A stretch of DNA of 64,000 bases from Nesterenkonia sp. PF2B19 (GTDB lineage Bacteria; Actinomycetota; Actinomycetes; Actinomycetales; Micrococcaceae), in assembly GCF_001758425.2 (NCBI RefSeq), contig NZ_MDSS02000014.1, forward strand, positions 1 to 64,000, given 5' to 3'. The notes below the pieces were generated by a model. It ran no database searches, was not told the DNA's origin, and saw nothing but the letters and a program-made list of their open reading frames with translations. Of the stretch, positions 27,697-36,680 are shown piece by piece. The translations under genes and the position numbers were made by a program. The stretch's first letter is position 1. Each line of letters begins with the position of its first letter.

Positions 27697-29751
27697 ATGA
27701 CCCCAGGTCACCAGCACATCGTCCGTCCCGGCGACATTCTCCCCGGTTCAGGGATCCGCTTCCCCGAGCCGGACTGGGAGTCCAGCCCGTACACGGGATA
27801 CACGCGCGCCCACTGGGAGGCGATGGCGGACCACCTGGTCGGCTCGGCCTGGCAGTGGGCCAGCCCGGCCGGGGCGCATCTGAACCTGCCGGGTCCCGCA
27901 TCGCGTAGCGGGGTCCGCTCGGACGGCCTGGAGGGCTTCGCCCGCTCGTTCCTGGCCGCCGCTTTCCGGGTCCGCGGGGCCGACGGTGCGGACCCGCACG
28001 GCTGGCTGGACCGCTACGCCGAGGGCCTGCGGGCAGGGACCGCGCCCGCGGGGTCTCCGGGAGCGGAGCCGTGGCTGACCATCCGGGACCATGACGTCCA
28101 GGGGCAGCCGATGGTGGAGTCCGCCTCCATCGCGCTGTGTCTGCGCCTGACCCGCCCCTGGCTGTGGGACCGGCTCGACGAGGACGTCCAGGACGCCGTG
28201 GAGTCCTGGCTGCGCGGAGCGATCACCTCCCTGCCGGCGGCCAACAACTGGTACCTCTTCCCCTACTCGGTGGCCGGCTTCCTGGAGTCCGTGGGCCGTG
28301 GGGACGAGCTCACCGCGGCCGCCCGGGAGCGGGCCCTGCACCTGCTGGAGCAGTGGAACCTCGGGCAGGGCTGGTACACCGACGGCGACGGGCAGAGCAT
28401 CGACCACTACATCGGCTGGGCGCTGCACCTCTATCCGGTCCTGGACGACCACCTGCGGGGCGAGTCGGGGATCCACGGCTCCCGCCTGGAGGAGTTCCTC
28501 CAGGAGTACCGGCACCTCTTCGGCGCCGACGGCGCCCCGCTGTTCCAGGGCCGCTCCATGACTTACCGGTTCGCCGCCGTCGCCGCCGTCGCGCTGGGGG
28601 CGGTCACCGGGGACACGCCGATGCCCCCGGGGGAGTCCAAGCGGCTGCTGAACGCCACCCTGCGCCACTTCCTGGAGCATGGCGCACTCACCGAGCACGG
28701 GCTGCTGAGCCTCGGCTGGCACGGTCCGCATCCGGCCACGGTGCAGCGCTACTCCGGGCCGGCCTCCCCGCTGTGGGCCGCCAAGGCGTTCGTCGGGCTG
28801 CTGCAGCCCGATGACGCACCGCTGTGGCGCAGCGTGGAGGGGCGCCGACCCCTGGACGACCATGACGTCGCCTTCGGCATGTCCGCCACCGGCTGGGCGG
28901 TGCAGGCCACCCGTGACGACGGCGTCGTGCGGATCCACAACCACGGCAGCGACCACCTCCGCCCGCACCAGGGGGAGGAGTCCGGCGTGGAGGATCCGCT
29001 CTACTCCCGGCTCGCGTACTCCACGGCCACCGGACCCACACCGCGCGGCGAGGTTCCGGACAACCACGTGGCCATCCGTTTCCGCGGGCGCACCAGTGTG
29101 CGCCGTCGGATCCACCGCATCGGGGCCGGTGGGGGCGGCGGATGGGCGTGGGCGGCCTCCTGGCACACGCCGATCTTCCCGCAGGGTGCACCGGCGATCC
29201 CCGGGCTCCGCGTGGAGTCCTGGGTGGTGGCCCGGGGAGCCGACGAGGTCCGCATCGACCGGATCATCGGTGCATGCTTCCCCCTGGAGGTCCAGCACAC
29301 CGGCTGGGCCGTGCAGCCCGGCGGACACCTGCGCTCCACCCTGCAGGGGCTGCACGGCTGGCACGGCGAGGAGACGCTGAGCTCCCCCGCCGGCACGGCA
29401 TTCGCTGAATGGTGCGAGATCCCTGCGCTGCAGGCCTCGCTCAGCGGCTCCGTCACGGCCGGGCCGGCCGTGCTGGTGTCGCACGCCCGCGTGACGGGCC
29501 GGACGGCCGATGTTGCCGCCGGTCATGCCGAGGGTGACACTGGCTCCACGGGAGACGCTGACGTGAGGGCCGACGCCGACGGCAGGGTCGACGCTGACGG
29601 CAGGGTCGACGCTGACGCCCCGGTCGGCGTCGTGGATCTGACCGTGACCCCGGAGGAGGTCTCCTTCCGCTGGGCCGGCGAGCCGGCGCTCATCACGGTG
29701 CGGTTCGAGGCCGCAGAGGTCCGGCGCTACGACGAGGGAGAAGGATCATGA
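27697..29751 (+). CDS. DUF2264 protein (GH154-like, possible beta-glucuronidase)
   Basis: The 684-residue protein has the DUF2264 (alpha/alpha)6 domain with NNWYLFPYSVAGFLES, YTDGDGQSIDHYIGWALH and YSGPASPLWAAKAF, then a C-terminal beta-sandwich. DUF2264 proteins are placed in glycoside hydrolase family GH154, which includes beta-glucuronidases; I am less sure of the activity than of the family. The start at 27697 gives the normal N-terminus; an upstream ATG at 27664 is possible. There is no signal peptide. A four-copy Asp-Ala repeat interrupts the C-terminal domain. The stop overlaps the next gene (ATGA). Confidence 0.82.
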   Translation: MTPGHQHIVRPGDILPGSGIRFPEPDWESSPYTGYTRAHWEAMADHLVGSAWQWASPAGAHLNLPGPASRSGVRSDGLEGFARSFLAAAFRVRGADGADPHGWLDRYAEGLRAGTAPAGSPGAEPWLTIRDHDVQGQPMVESASIALCLRLTRPWLWDRLDEDVQDAVESWLRGAITSLPAANNWYLFPYSVAGFLESVGRGDELTAAARERALHLLEQWNLGQGWYTDGDGQSIDHYIGWALHLYPVLDDHLRGESGIHGSRLEEFLQEYRHLFGADGAPLFQGRSMTYRFAAVAAVALGAVTGDTPMPPGESKRLLNATLRHFLEHGALTEHGLLSLGWHGPHPATVQRYSGPASPLWAAKAFVGLLQPDDAPLWRSVEGRRPLDDHDVAFGMSATGWAVQATRDDGVVRIHNHGSDHLRPHQGEESGVEDPLYSRLAYSTATGPTPRGEVPDNHVAIRFRGRTSVRRRIHRIGAGGGGGWAWAASWHTPIFPQGAPAIPGLRVESWVVARGADEVRIDRIIGACFPLEVQHTGWAVQPGGHLRSTLQGLHGWHGEETLSSPAGTAFAEWCEIPALQASLSGSVTAGPAVLVSHARVTGRTADVAAGHAEGDTGSTGDADVRADADGRVDADGRVDADAPVGVVDLTVTPEEVSFRWAGEPALITVRFEAAEVRRYDEGEGS
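29554..29625 (+). repeat. Four in-frame 18-bp tandem repeats in the DUF2264 gene
   Basis: Four 18-bp units (GACGCTGACGGCAGGGTC and variants) encode DADVRA, DADGRV, DADGRV and DADAPV. The acidic insert lies in a surface loop near the C-terminus and may vary in copy number between strains. Confidence 0.75.
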
Positions 29752-30533
29752 CCTGGAGGCTGAGCTTCAGCACGCTGGGGATGCCCGGCCGGCCCGTGGT
29801 GGAAGCGGTCCGCACCGGGCTGGATCACGGCTGCGACGGGATCGAGCTGCGCGTGCATCCCGATGAGGAGGTCACCCTCGGCATGGGGGAGACGGCCGCC
29901 CGGGAGGCGGCGAAGCACGTCACCGACGCCGGACTGCAGATCTCCTGTCTGGCCGGCTATGCGCGGGTCTGCGGCGGCGAGGATGGGGACGACGACGCCG
30001 TCATCGAGGAGCTGCGCGCACTGATCCGGCTCGCCGAGGTCATGGAGGCGCCGGCGATCCGCGTGTTCCCCGGCGGGACCTCCGCCGGCCGCCCGGCCGC
30101 GCGGCGCAGGATCGAGGCGGTGCTGGAGGACCTCGAGGCCACCGGGGTGCAGCTGCTGTTGGAGACGCACGACTCCCACCCGACCGCCGAGGACGTCCTG
30201 GCGCTGCTGGGGCCGCTGGCCGACGACGCCCGAGTCGGCGTCATCTGGGACGTGCTGCACCCGTACATCAACGGAGAGGAGCCGGCAGACTCCGCCCGCC
30301 TGCTGGGTGAGAACGCGCACTACGTGCAGGTCAAGGACGCCTCGATGGAGCGCGGGTGGGGTCCTGCCGTGACCGGGGAGGGCGACCTGCCGCTGGAGGA
30401 GATCGGGCGGCTGCTGGCCGGCGGCTCCGGCTGGATCTCCCTGGAGTGGGAGCGCGCCTGGTATCCGGAGATTCCGGAGATCGCCGTGCCGCTGGCCGCC
30501 ACCGCCGCATGGTTCGAGAAGACCCTCCGGTGA
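29748..30533 (+). CDS. Sugar phosphate isomerase/epimerase family (TIM-barrel)
   Basis: The 261-residue TIM barrel has LLLETHDSH (Glu, His), GVIWDVLHPY (Asp, His), VQVKDAS (lysine, Asp) and WISLEWERAW (final Glu), the metal-binding pattern of this superfamily. It is coupled to DUF2264 by an ATGA overlap and to the following serine hydrolase by a GTGA overlap, so the three proteins are made together. It probably converts a sugar freed by the DUF2264 enzyme; the sugar is unknown. Confidence 0.85.
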   Translation: MTWRLSFSTLGMPGRPVVEAVRTGLDHGCDGIELRVHPDEEVTLGMGETAAREAAKHVTDAGLQISCLAGYARVCGGEDGDDDAVIEELRALIRLAEVMEAPAIRVFPGGTSAGRPAARRRIEAVLEDLEATGVQLLLETHDSHPTAEDVLALLGPLADDARVGVIWDVLHPYINGEEPADSARLLGENAHYVQVKDASMERGWGPAVTGEGDLPLEEIGRLLAGGSGWISLEWERAWYPEIPEIAVPLAATAAWFEKTLR

Positions 30534-32050
30534 GGCCAGCCCCGGGACCGGGATGGTTCCGCCGGCAGGTGGAGGACCACCTCCTTCCGCGGCTCCAGGC
30601 GCGAGGTCTCGTGATGCACAGCGTGGTGGTTGTGCACGCCGGGGAGCTGCAGCATGAGACGTACTGGCGGCCCTACGGACCCGACCGTCCGCATCGGCTC
30701 TACTCGGCGGGCAAGTCACTGGTGGCGCTGGCGGTCGGGGTGCTCCTCGACGACGGCGCGCTCAGCCTGGATGACCGCATCATCGACCACTTTCCCGAGC
30801 ATGCCGACGGCGCCCACCCATGGATCCGGGCCATGGAGGTTCAGGACCTGCTGACCATGCGCACCGCGCACGGGCAGAGCACCTACACCCAGGTGGCGGA
30901 CGCGGACTGGGTCCGCACCTTCTTCACGGTGGCGCCGACCCGGCCTCCCGGCGCCGTCTTCGCCTATGACACCTCCGCCACCCTGGTGCTCACCGCCCTG
31001 GTGGAGCGGCTGACCGGGCTGCCCTTCGAGGAGTTCTTCGCCGCCCGCATCGGCCGCCCCCTGGGCATGGGGCCGCTGCGCGCCCTGCGCAGCCCGCTGG
31101 GGCTCCCGGAGGAGGCATTCGCCGGCCGACCCACCTGGCGGGAGGTCGTGGAGAACCCGGGTGGCGTCGCCCATGGCGGTTCGGGGCTGTTCGCCGCCCC
31201 GCGGGACCTGGCGCGGATCGCCCAGCTGTGCCTCCAGCGCGGTCGGTGGGGCGATGAGCAGCTGGTCTCCGCCGAGTTCCTGCAGGCCGCCACAGCGGTG
31301 CAGACGCCCACGGTCACCGGCGGCTTCGTGCATCCCGAGGCACAGTGGGGTTATGGGTACCAGATCTGGCGCTGCCGGCGAGAGAGCTACGCCGCCTGGG
31401 GGATGGGTGGTCAGATCATGCTGGTGGTGCCCTGGCTGGACGCCGCCGTCGTCGTGACCGGAGACAACCAGCACCTCGAGTCCGACGCGCAGCTGCTGCA
31501 CGACGCCCTGTGGAGCGAGCTTCTCGAGCCGCTGGCCGCGTGGACGCGCAGCGGCCGGTCTCCCGAGCCTGAGTCTCCTCCCGAACTGGAGCCTGAGCCC
31601 GTCCGGACCCGGGGGCTCACGCCGGTGGCCGGCGTCGCGCTGCCCGCGTCCGCGCCGCGCGACGCCGAGAGCTTCCGCGTCCGCGTCCGCCTGGAGGGGG
31701 CGTCGTCGGCAGAGTTCGACTCCCTGGAGCTGACCTGCGGCACGGACGGCGGAGAGCTCCTGCTGACCACCGCCGACGGCGACCGCAGGGTCTTCCCCTA
31801 CCGCGTGGGAGGCCACCGAGAGCACCCGCTGCCCGGCTACGGCTACGAGACCCACACCTCCGCGGCCTGGCAGGGGAATGCGTTCTTCCTGCACGCCCAT
31901 GTGGTGGGAGACTGGCTCGCCCAGCTGCAGGTTCTGGTCCAGCTCGCCGCGGATGCGGACGGCGCCCCCGACGTCGTGTGCCGGATGCAGGCCTCTGCTG
32001 AGCACTTCGCCCAGGAGTACGAGGGCCTGCTCATCGGGCGGAAAGACTGA
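30530..32050 (+). CDS. Serine hydrolase, beta-lactamase/class C family
   Basis: The 506-residue protein starts at the GTG at 30530, which overlaps the isomerase stop. The beta-lactamase-like domain has the SxxK motif (YSAGKSL, nucleophile Ser about residue 63), YDTSATL in place of Tyr-x-Asn, and a late GMGGQ in the KTG position. There is no signal peptide, so it is probably a cytoplasmic esterase rather than an antibiotic resistance enzyme. A C-terminal beta-rich domain follows a Pro/Glu linker (about residues 340-360). In this context it could remove acyl or methyl esters from pectic oligosaccharides. Confidence 0.8.
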   Translation: MRPAPGPGWFRRQVEDHLLPRLQARGLVMHSVVVVHAGELQHETYWRPYGPDRPHRLYSAGKSLVALAVGVLLDDGALSLDDRIIDHFPEHADGAHPWIRAMEVQDLLTMRTAHGQSTYTQVADADWVRTFFTVAPTRPPGAVFAYDTSATLVLTALVERLTGLPFEEFFAARIGRPLGMGPLRALRSPLGLPEEAFAGRPTWREVVENPGGVAHGGSGLFAAPRDLARIAQLCLQRGRWGDEQLVSAEFLQAATAVQTPTVTGGFVHPEAQWGYGYQIWRCRRESYAAWGMGGQIMLVVPWLDAAVVVTGDNQHLESDAQLLHDALWSELLEPLAAWTRSGRSPEPESPPELEPEPVRTRGLTPVAGVALPASAPRDAESFRVRVRLEGASSAEFDSLELTCGTDGGELLLTTADGDRRVFPYRVGGHREHPLPGYGYETHTSAAWQGNAFFLHAHVVGDWLAQLQVLVQLAADADGAPDVVCRMQASAEHFAQEYEGLLIGRKD

Positions 32051-32146
32051 CGCCGCGATGCTCGGGTGCTCACCTGAGCGCGGTCACCCATACGCGGTGA
32101 GAATCACTGCATGTCCAAGGGGCAACGGCGAAGGCCGGTCAGTCCG

Positions 32147-32211
32147 TTGACGCTGTCTCCGACACCGCTCTACAGTCAGTGGAAACCGCTTGCCCAGTGA
32201 TGGTGGTCACA
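32147..32211 (+). promoter_or_regulatory. SBP5 control region: promoter, LacI operator, CRP/GlxR-like site
   Basis: TTGACG (32147-32152) and TACAGT (32171-32176) are 18 bases apart. GGAAACCGCTTGCC (32181-32194) fits GGnAAnCGnTTnCC and lies at the predicted +1. AGTGATGGTGGTCACA (32196-32211) is a strong CRP/GlxR-like site directly after it. Confidence 0.6.
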
Positions 32212-32271
32212 CTCTCACAGCTCGGGGGCCGGCGGTGACTCGCACCGTATCGCTCGATGAATGAGGACTCC

Positions 32272-33558
32272 ATGACGACCTTCACACGACTGTCCAAACT
32301 AGTGGCGGTGACCTCGCTGTCAGCACTGGCGCTGACCGCCTGCGGCGGAGACGCCGACGGCGGTGGGGAGGCCGGCGGGGACGAGGACGTCCAGCTGCGC
32401 TTCACCTGGTGGGGCTCGGACTCCCGCCATCAGACCACCCAGGAGATCATCGACGCCTTCGAGGAGGAGCACCCGCACATCTCGATCTCCGCCGAGTACG
32501 GCGACTGGTCCGGCTACTGGGACCAGCTGGCCACCCAGTCCGCCGGCAATGACATGCCCGACGTCATCCAGATGGACGACAAGTATCTGCGCGAGTACGC
32601 GGACCGCGGCGCCCTGCTGGACCTCAGCGACGTCGACGTCTCCGAATTCGACCAGGACGCGGTGGACAACGGCCGCACCGAGGAGGGCCTGTTCGGCATC
32701 ACCACCGGCATCAACTCCCTGGCGCTGATCGCCAACCCGGAGCTCTTCGACGAGGCCGGCGTCGAGCTGCCTGACGACACCACCTGGACCTGGGACGACT
32801 TCGCCGAGATCAGCGCCGAGCTGAGTGAGAACCTCGACGACGGCTACGGCACCAACGACCCCAACGAGCCCGGGGGCTTCCAGGTCTGGCTGCGTCAGCA
32901 GGACAAGCACATGACCACCGACGAGGGGGAACTCGGCTTCGACGCCGACGACGCCGCCGACTACTTCCAGTACTACCTGGACATGGTGGGTGAGGGGATT
33001 CCCTCGGCCGCTGTGATGTCGGAGAACCAGTCCAGCGGCCCGGACCAGTCCCTGCTGGGCACCGGTCAGGTGGCCATGGCGCCGTGGTGGACGAACCAGA
33101 TCAACGGGCTCTCCGAGGCCTCCGGCGTGGACCTGGAGCTGCTCCGGTTCCCCAGCAGCACCGGCAGCGCGGAGGACAACGGCATGTGGTACAAGTCCTC
33201 CATGCTGATGTCCGCCGCGGCCACCACGGACCACCCGGAGGAGGCGCAGCTGTTCATCGACTTCTTCGTCAACTCCGAGGAGGCGGGGATGCTGAACCTG
33301 GTGGACCGCGGACTGCCCGGCAACAACTCGGTCCGCGAGGCTATCCTGCCCGAGCTCGAGGGCCCTGACCTGGTCTCAGCTGAGTTCATCGCCGACATCG
33401 AGGACGAGCTGGCCGGGCCCGAGCCGGTCCCGTCCCTGGGCTTCTCCGGCCTGCAGGACATCATCTACCGGTATGAGATGGAGGTGTTCTTCGAGCGCCA
33501 GTCGCCCCAGGATGCTGCGGAGAACATGATCTCGGAGATGGAAGCGGAGCTGAACTGA
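32272..33558 (+). CDS. Sugar ABC transporter solute-binding lipoprotein (SBP5)
   Basis: The 428-residue receptor starts at the ATG at 32272 (GAGGA upstream) rather than 32257. It has a VTSLSALALTAC signal/lipobox and the family signatures LRFTWWGSDSRHQTTQEII, VIQMDDKYLREYADRG and DDTTWTWDDF. It is closest by eye to SBP6 and SBP7. The GH35 gene begins at its stop codon, so the ligand is probably a galactose-containing oligosaccharide. Confidence 0.9.
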   Translation: MTTFTRLSKLVAVTSLSALALTACGGDADGGGEAGGDEDVQLRFTWWGSDSRHQTTQEIIDAFEEEHPHISISAEYGDWSGYWDQLATQSAGNDMPDVIQMDDKYLREYADRGALLDLSDVDVSEFDQDAVDNGRTEEGLFGITTGINSLALIANPELFDEAGVELPDDTTWTWDDFAEISAELSENLDDGYGTNDPNEPGGFQVWLRQQDKHMTTDEGELGFDADDAADYFQYYLDMVGEGIPSAAVMSENQSSGPDQSLLGTGQVAMAPWWTNQINGLSEASGVDLELLRFPSSTGSAEDNGMWYKSSMLMSAAATTDHPEEAQLFIDFFVNSEEAGMLNLVDRGLPGNNSVREAILPELEGPDLVSAEFIADIEDELAGPEPVPSLGFSGLQDIIYRYEMEVFFERQSPQDAAENMISEMEAELN

Positions 33559-35782
33559 CACCCCGGATCACCGCCGCAGAGAAGTGGATCTCCCGGGACG
33601 GGGAACCCTGGTTCCCCGTCACCGGGGAGATCCACTTCAGCCGGATCGCGCCCGAGCACTGGTCTGATGTGCTCGGTCTGGCGCGGTCCGGCGGACTCAC
33701 GTCGGTGGCCAGCTATGTGTTCTGGCGGCATCATGAGCCCCGCCTCGGTGAGTTCGACTGGAGCGGTGCGCGGGATCTGCGGCGTTTCGTGCGGCTCGCC
33801 GCCGCCCACGGACTCGACGTCGTCGTCCGGCTGGGCCCGTGGTCCCATGGCGAGATGCGCCACGGAGGCTTCCCGGACTGGCTGGTGGACTCCGGCATCC
33901 CCCTCCGGCAGGACCACCCCGAGTACCTGCGCTTGGTGCGGCGGCTCTATGGCAGATCATCGCCCAGCTGGAGGGGCTGACCCACGACGACGGCGGCCCT
34001 GTCATCGCCGCGCAGATCGAGAACGAGCTGGCGGATCAGCCGGAGCACCTGGCCACGCTGCGGGGCATCGCCGAGGAGCACGGGCTCCGCGTGCCGCTGT
34101 GGACCGCCACCGGATGGGGGCGAACCCTGCTGCCCCGGCGGGACCAGGGGCTTCCCCTGCTGCCGGTCTGCAGCGGCTACGCCGACGGCTTCTGGGCGGA
34201 CTCATCCGTCGAGCAGCTGCCCTTCGCCGCCGCGCACTTCCACTACGAGGAGGTCCGCGACGACCTCGACGACGGCCAGCCCAGTGAGATCCAGCCCAGT
34301 GCGGTGCTGGCCAGTGCCGCCGACGCCCCGTTCATCACCTGCGAGCTGGGCGGCGGCATGCATGTGGCCTATCACCGCCGCCCGCTGGTCACGGCCGAGG
34401 ACGTCGCCGCTCTCGCCCTGGCCACAGTGGGCAGCGGCTCCGTCTGGCAGGGCTACTACATGTACGCGGGAGGCAGCACCCCGGACGGGGATCAGGAGTC
34501 CCAGGAGGCCGGGCAGCCCCAGGATGTGCCCCGCATCAGCTATGACTTCGGCGCGCCGCTCGGCGAGCACGCCACCGTGCGGGCGCACCACGGGATGCTC
34601 CGCCGCCAGCACCTGTGGCTCGCCGCGGAGGGCTCCCGGCTGGCCCCCATGCGCAGCACGGTCGGGAGCGGGGTCGCGGATGATCCACGCAGCCTGCGCT
34701 GGGCGTGCGCACCGACGGCGAGTCCGGCTGGCTCTTCCTGAGCACCTATCGCCCCCACGGACACCTCGACCCCCAGCCGCAGCTGCAGCTCCATCTGGGT
34801 GCCCGGGAGGGGCTGCGCCGGCCCCAGACCGTTCCTGCCCGGCCGATCGACCTCCCGGCGGGGGTCTCCACCGTGTGGCCGGTGAACCTCCCGCTCGGCG
34901 GGCCGGAGGGCCCTGTGCTGCGCTGCGCCACCGCCGAGGTGCTGACCCGGCGTCGAATCGAGGGCGGCTCCGCCGAGCTGCTGGTGCTGACCGCGCGCGG
35001 CGCGCGTCGCGTCCAGCTGCTCCTCGCCGGTGAGCCGGAGATTACCGGCCCCGGCCGCAGGTCGGTGACCTCCACCGGCGACACGCTGCTGGAGTTCAGC
35101 GCCGTGCCGGGCCCGGAGGACCTGGTCCGCTGCGGAGAGGTGCGCATCATGATCCTGGACGAGACCGACGCCGATCGACTGGGTGTGCTGGCTGACCGGA
35201 TGGTCCTGAGCTCCGCACCCGTGCACGCGGATCCGGAGTCCCCGGGCGGGCTGGTGGTGCACACGGAGGAGTCGGAGGTGGAGCTCGCGGTCTTCGACGA
35301 CGCCGCGGCCCGGTGGCGGCGTCGTCGCGTCCACGCTCCGCGCGCGGCGACCAGCTGGTGCTGCTGATGACCTGGCCCCGCCGGCCGCGGTCCCGGTGCC
35401 ACGAGCCGGCGGCCCGGAGGGCCGGCTCGCCGCACCCGAGGACTTCAGCGGCGCCGCCGTCGTCGAGTTGGACGTCCCTGCTGAGCATCTGGCGGAGGAC
35501 GGGCGGCTGCTAGTGCGTGTCGACTGGACGGGAGATGTCGGCAGGGCCTGGATCGGTGACAGGCTGGTCAGCGAGCACTACTGGCACGGGCGCGTGTGGG
35601 AGCTCGAGGTGACCGCCTGGCGGGAGGAGCTGCGGGCCGCTCCGCTGGTCCTGGAGCTGCTGCCGTGGAGCGCTGAGAGCGGGGTCTGGGTGCATCCGTC
35701 CGTGCGTCCGGTGCGGACGGGCGTGCATCTCAGGAGGGCGTGGCTGGTGCGCCGCGCACGACATCTCGTCGCTCCATGTTGA
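33555..35782 (+). pseudogene. GH35-type beta-galactosidase, broken by several frameshifts
   Basis: Conserved GH35 blocks run through successive frames. DGEPWFPVTGEIHFSRIAP and ASYVFWRHHEP come first; QIENEL (acid/base Glu) and TCELGGGM (nucleophile Glu) lie in the second frame from about 33953. The third frame, from about 34705, carries GWLFLSTYRPHG, and C-terminal sandwich strands follow after one or two more shifts near 35345-35385. Every shift is a missing base (e.g. GGCCAG read as GGCAG). No ATG, GTG or TTG precedes the first block; CTG at 33555 overlaps the SBP5 stop. With the bases restored it would be an intracellular enzyme of about 740 residues. Confidence 0.8.
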
Positions 35783-35827
35783 TTCTTGTTTGATCATGGT
35801 GGTTTAATGGCTGTGACGTGAACCACC
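35779..35827 (+). promoter_or_regulatory. deoR-galTK promoter region with inverted repeat
   Basis: TTGATT (35779-35784) and TTTAAT (35803-35808) are 18 bases apart. GGTGGTT (35798-35804) is repeated inverted as AACCACC (35821-35827). A CRP-like GTGA-N6-CCAC (35813-35826) overlaps the second arm. Confidence 0.5.
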
Positions 35828-35844
35828 TACCTCTGTGAGGTCCC

Positions 35845-36639
35845 ATGCTGGCAGCCCAGCGCCAATCCCGCATCGCGGAGATCGTCCAGACCGACGGCGC
35901 CGTGAGCGTCACCGCTCTGGTGGAGCAGTTCGGCGTCTCCGACATGACGATCCGCCGTGACCTGGACGCCCTCGCCGCCCAGGGCGCCCTGGTGAAGGTC
36001 CACGGCGGGGCCGTGAGGGCCGAGACCCGCCGCACCGAGGAGCCCGGCTTCGAGGCCAAGTCCGGCCAGATGGAGGCGGAGAAGGCCGCGATCGCCCAGG
36101 AGGCGGCCCAGCTGGTGCGCCCGGGCACGTCCGTGGCGCTCTCGGCAGGCACCACCACGTGGGCCCTGGCCCGCCTGCTCCGCGAGGTCGAGGACCTCAC
36201 GGTGGTCACCAACTCCACCCGCATCTCCGACGTCTTCCAGGCGGAGCCGCGCGCAGACCGCACGGTGATCCTCACCGGCGGCGTCCGGACACCTTCCGAC
36301 GCCCTCGTCGGACCACTGGCTGCGGCCTCTCTGCGCAGCCTGCACGCCGATCTGGCCTTCCTTGGCGCCCACGGGGTGTCCGTGCCGGAGGGCTTCACCA
36401 CGCCGAACTACCTCGAGGCCGAGACCAACCAGGCCCTGTTGGCCACAGGGCAGCGACGCATCCTGTTGACCGACCACAGCAAATGGGGCGTGCTGGGCAT
36501 CTCCACCTTCGCCGAGCTGACGGAGGTGGACATGGTCATCCTGGACGGCGCGCTGCCGGCGGAGGCGGCGGACGCGCTGCGCGACCACATCGACGAGGTG
36601 CGTCTCGTCAGCCCGCGTACGGCGCGTGCCGCCGGCTGA
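35845..36639 (+). CDS. DeoR/GlpR-family transcriptional regulator
   Basis: The 264-residue regulator has an N-terminal DeoR helix-turn-helix (VSVTALVEQFGVSDMTIRRDL) and a C-terminal DeoR sensor domain (SAGTTTWALARLL, TNSTRISDVF, LTDHSKWG) that binds phosphorylated sugar intermediates. GAGG precedes the ATG. It is followed at 41 bases by galT and galK, so it probably represses Leloir genes until a galactose-derived phosphate accumulates. Confidence 0.9.
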   Translation: MLAAQRQSRIAEIVQTDGAVSVTALVEQFGVSDMTIRRDLDALAAQGALVKVHGGAVRAETRRTEEPGFEAKSGQMEAEKAAIAQEAAQLVRPGTSVALSAGTTTWALARLLREVEDLTVVTNSTRISDVFQAEPRADRTVILTGGVRTPSDALVGPLAAASLRSLHADLAFLGAHGVSVPEGFTTPNYLEAETNQALLATGQRRILLTDHSKWGVLGISTFAELTEVDMVILDGALPAEAADALRDHIDEVRLVSPRTARAAG

Positions 36640-36680
36640 TCGGCCCGTCCCCTCGCCCCACCCCTCAGGAGAGAACACCG

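Noticed and set aside
30530-32050. Antibiotic-resistance beta-lactamase
   Set aside because: It has no signal peptide, lacks a standard KTG and Tyr-x-Asn motif, and is translationally coupled to an isomerase. A metabolic esterase is more likely.
33582-33637. Riboswitch-like element before GH35
   Set aside because: The structure lies within conserved coding sequence and matches no riboswitch class I recognise; reported only as a hairpin.
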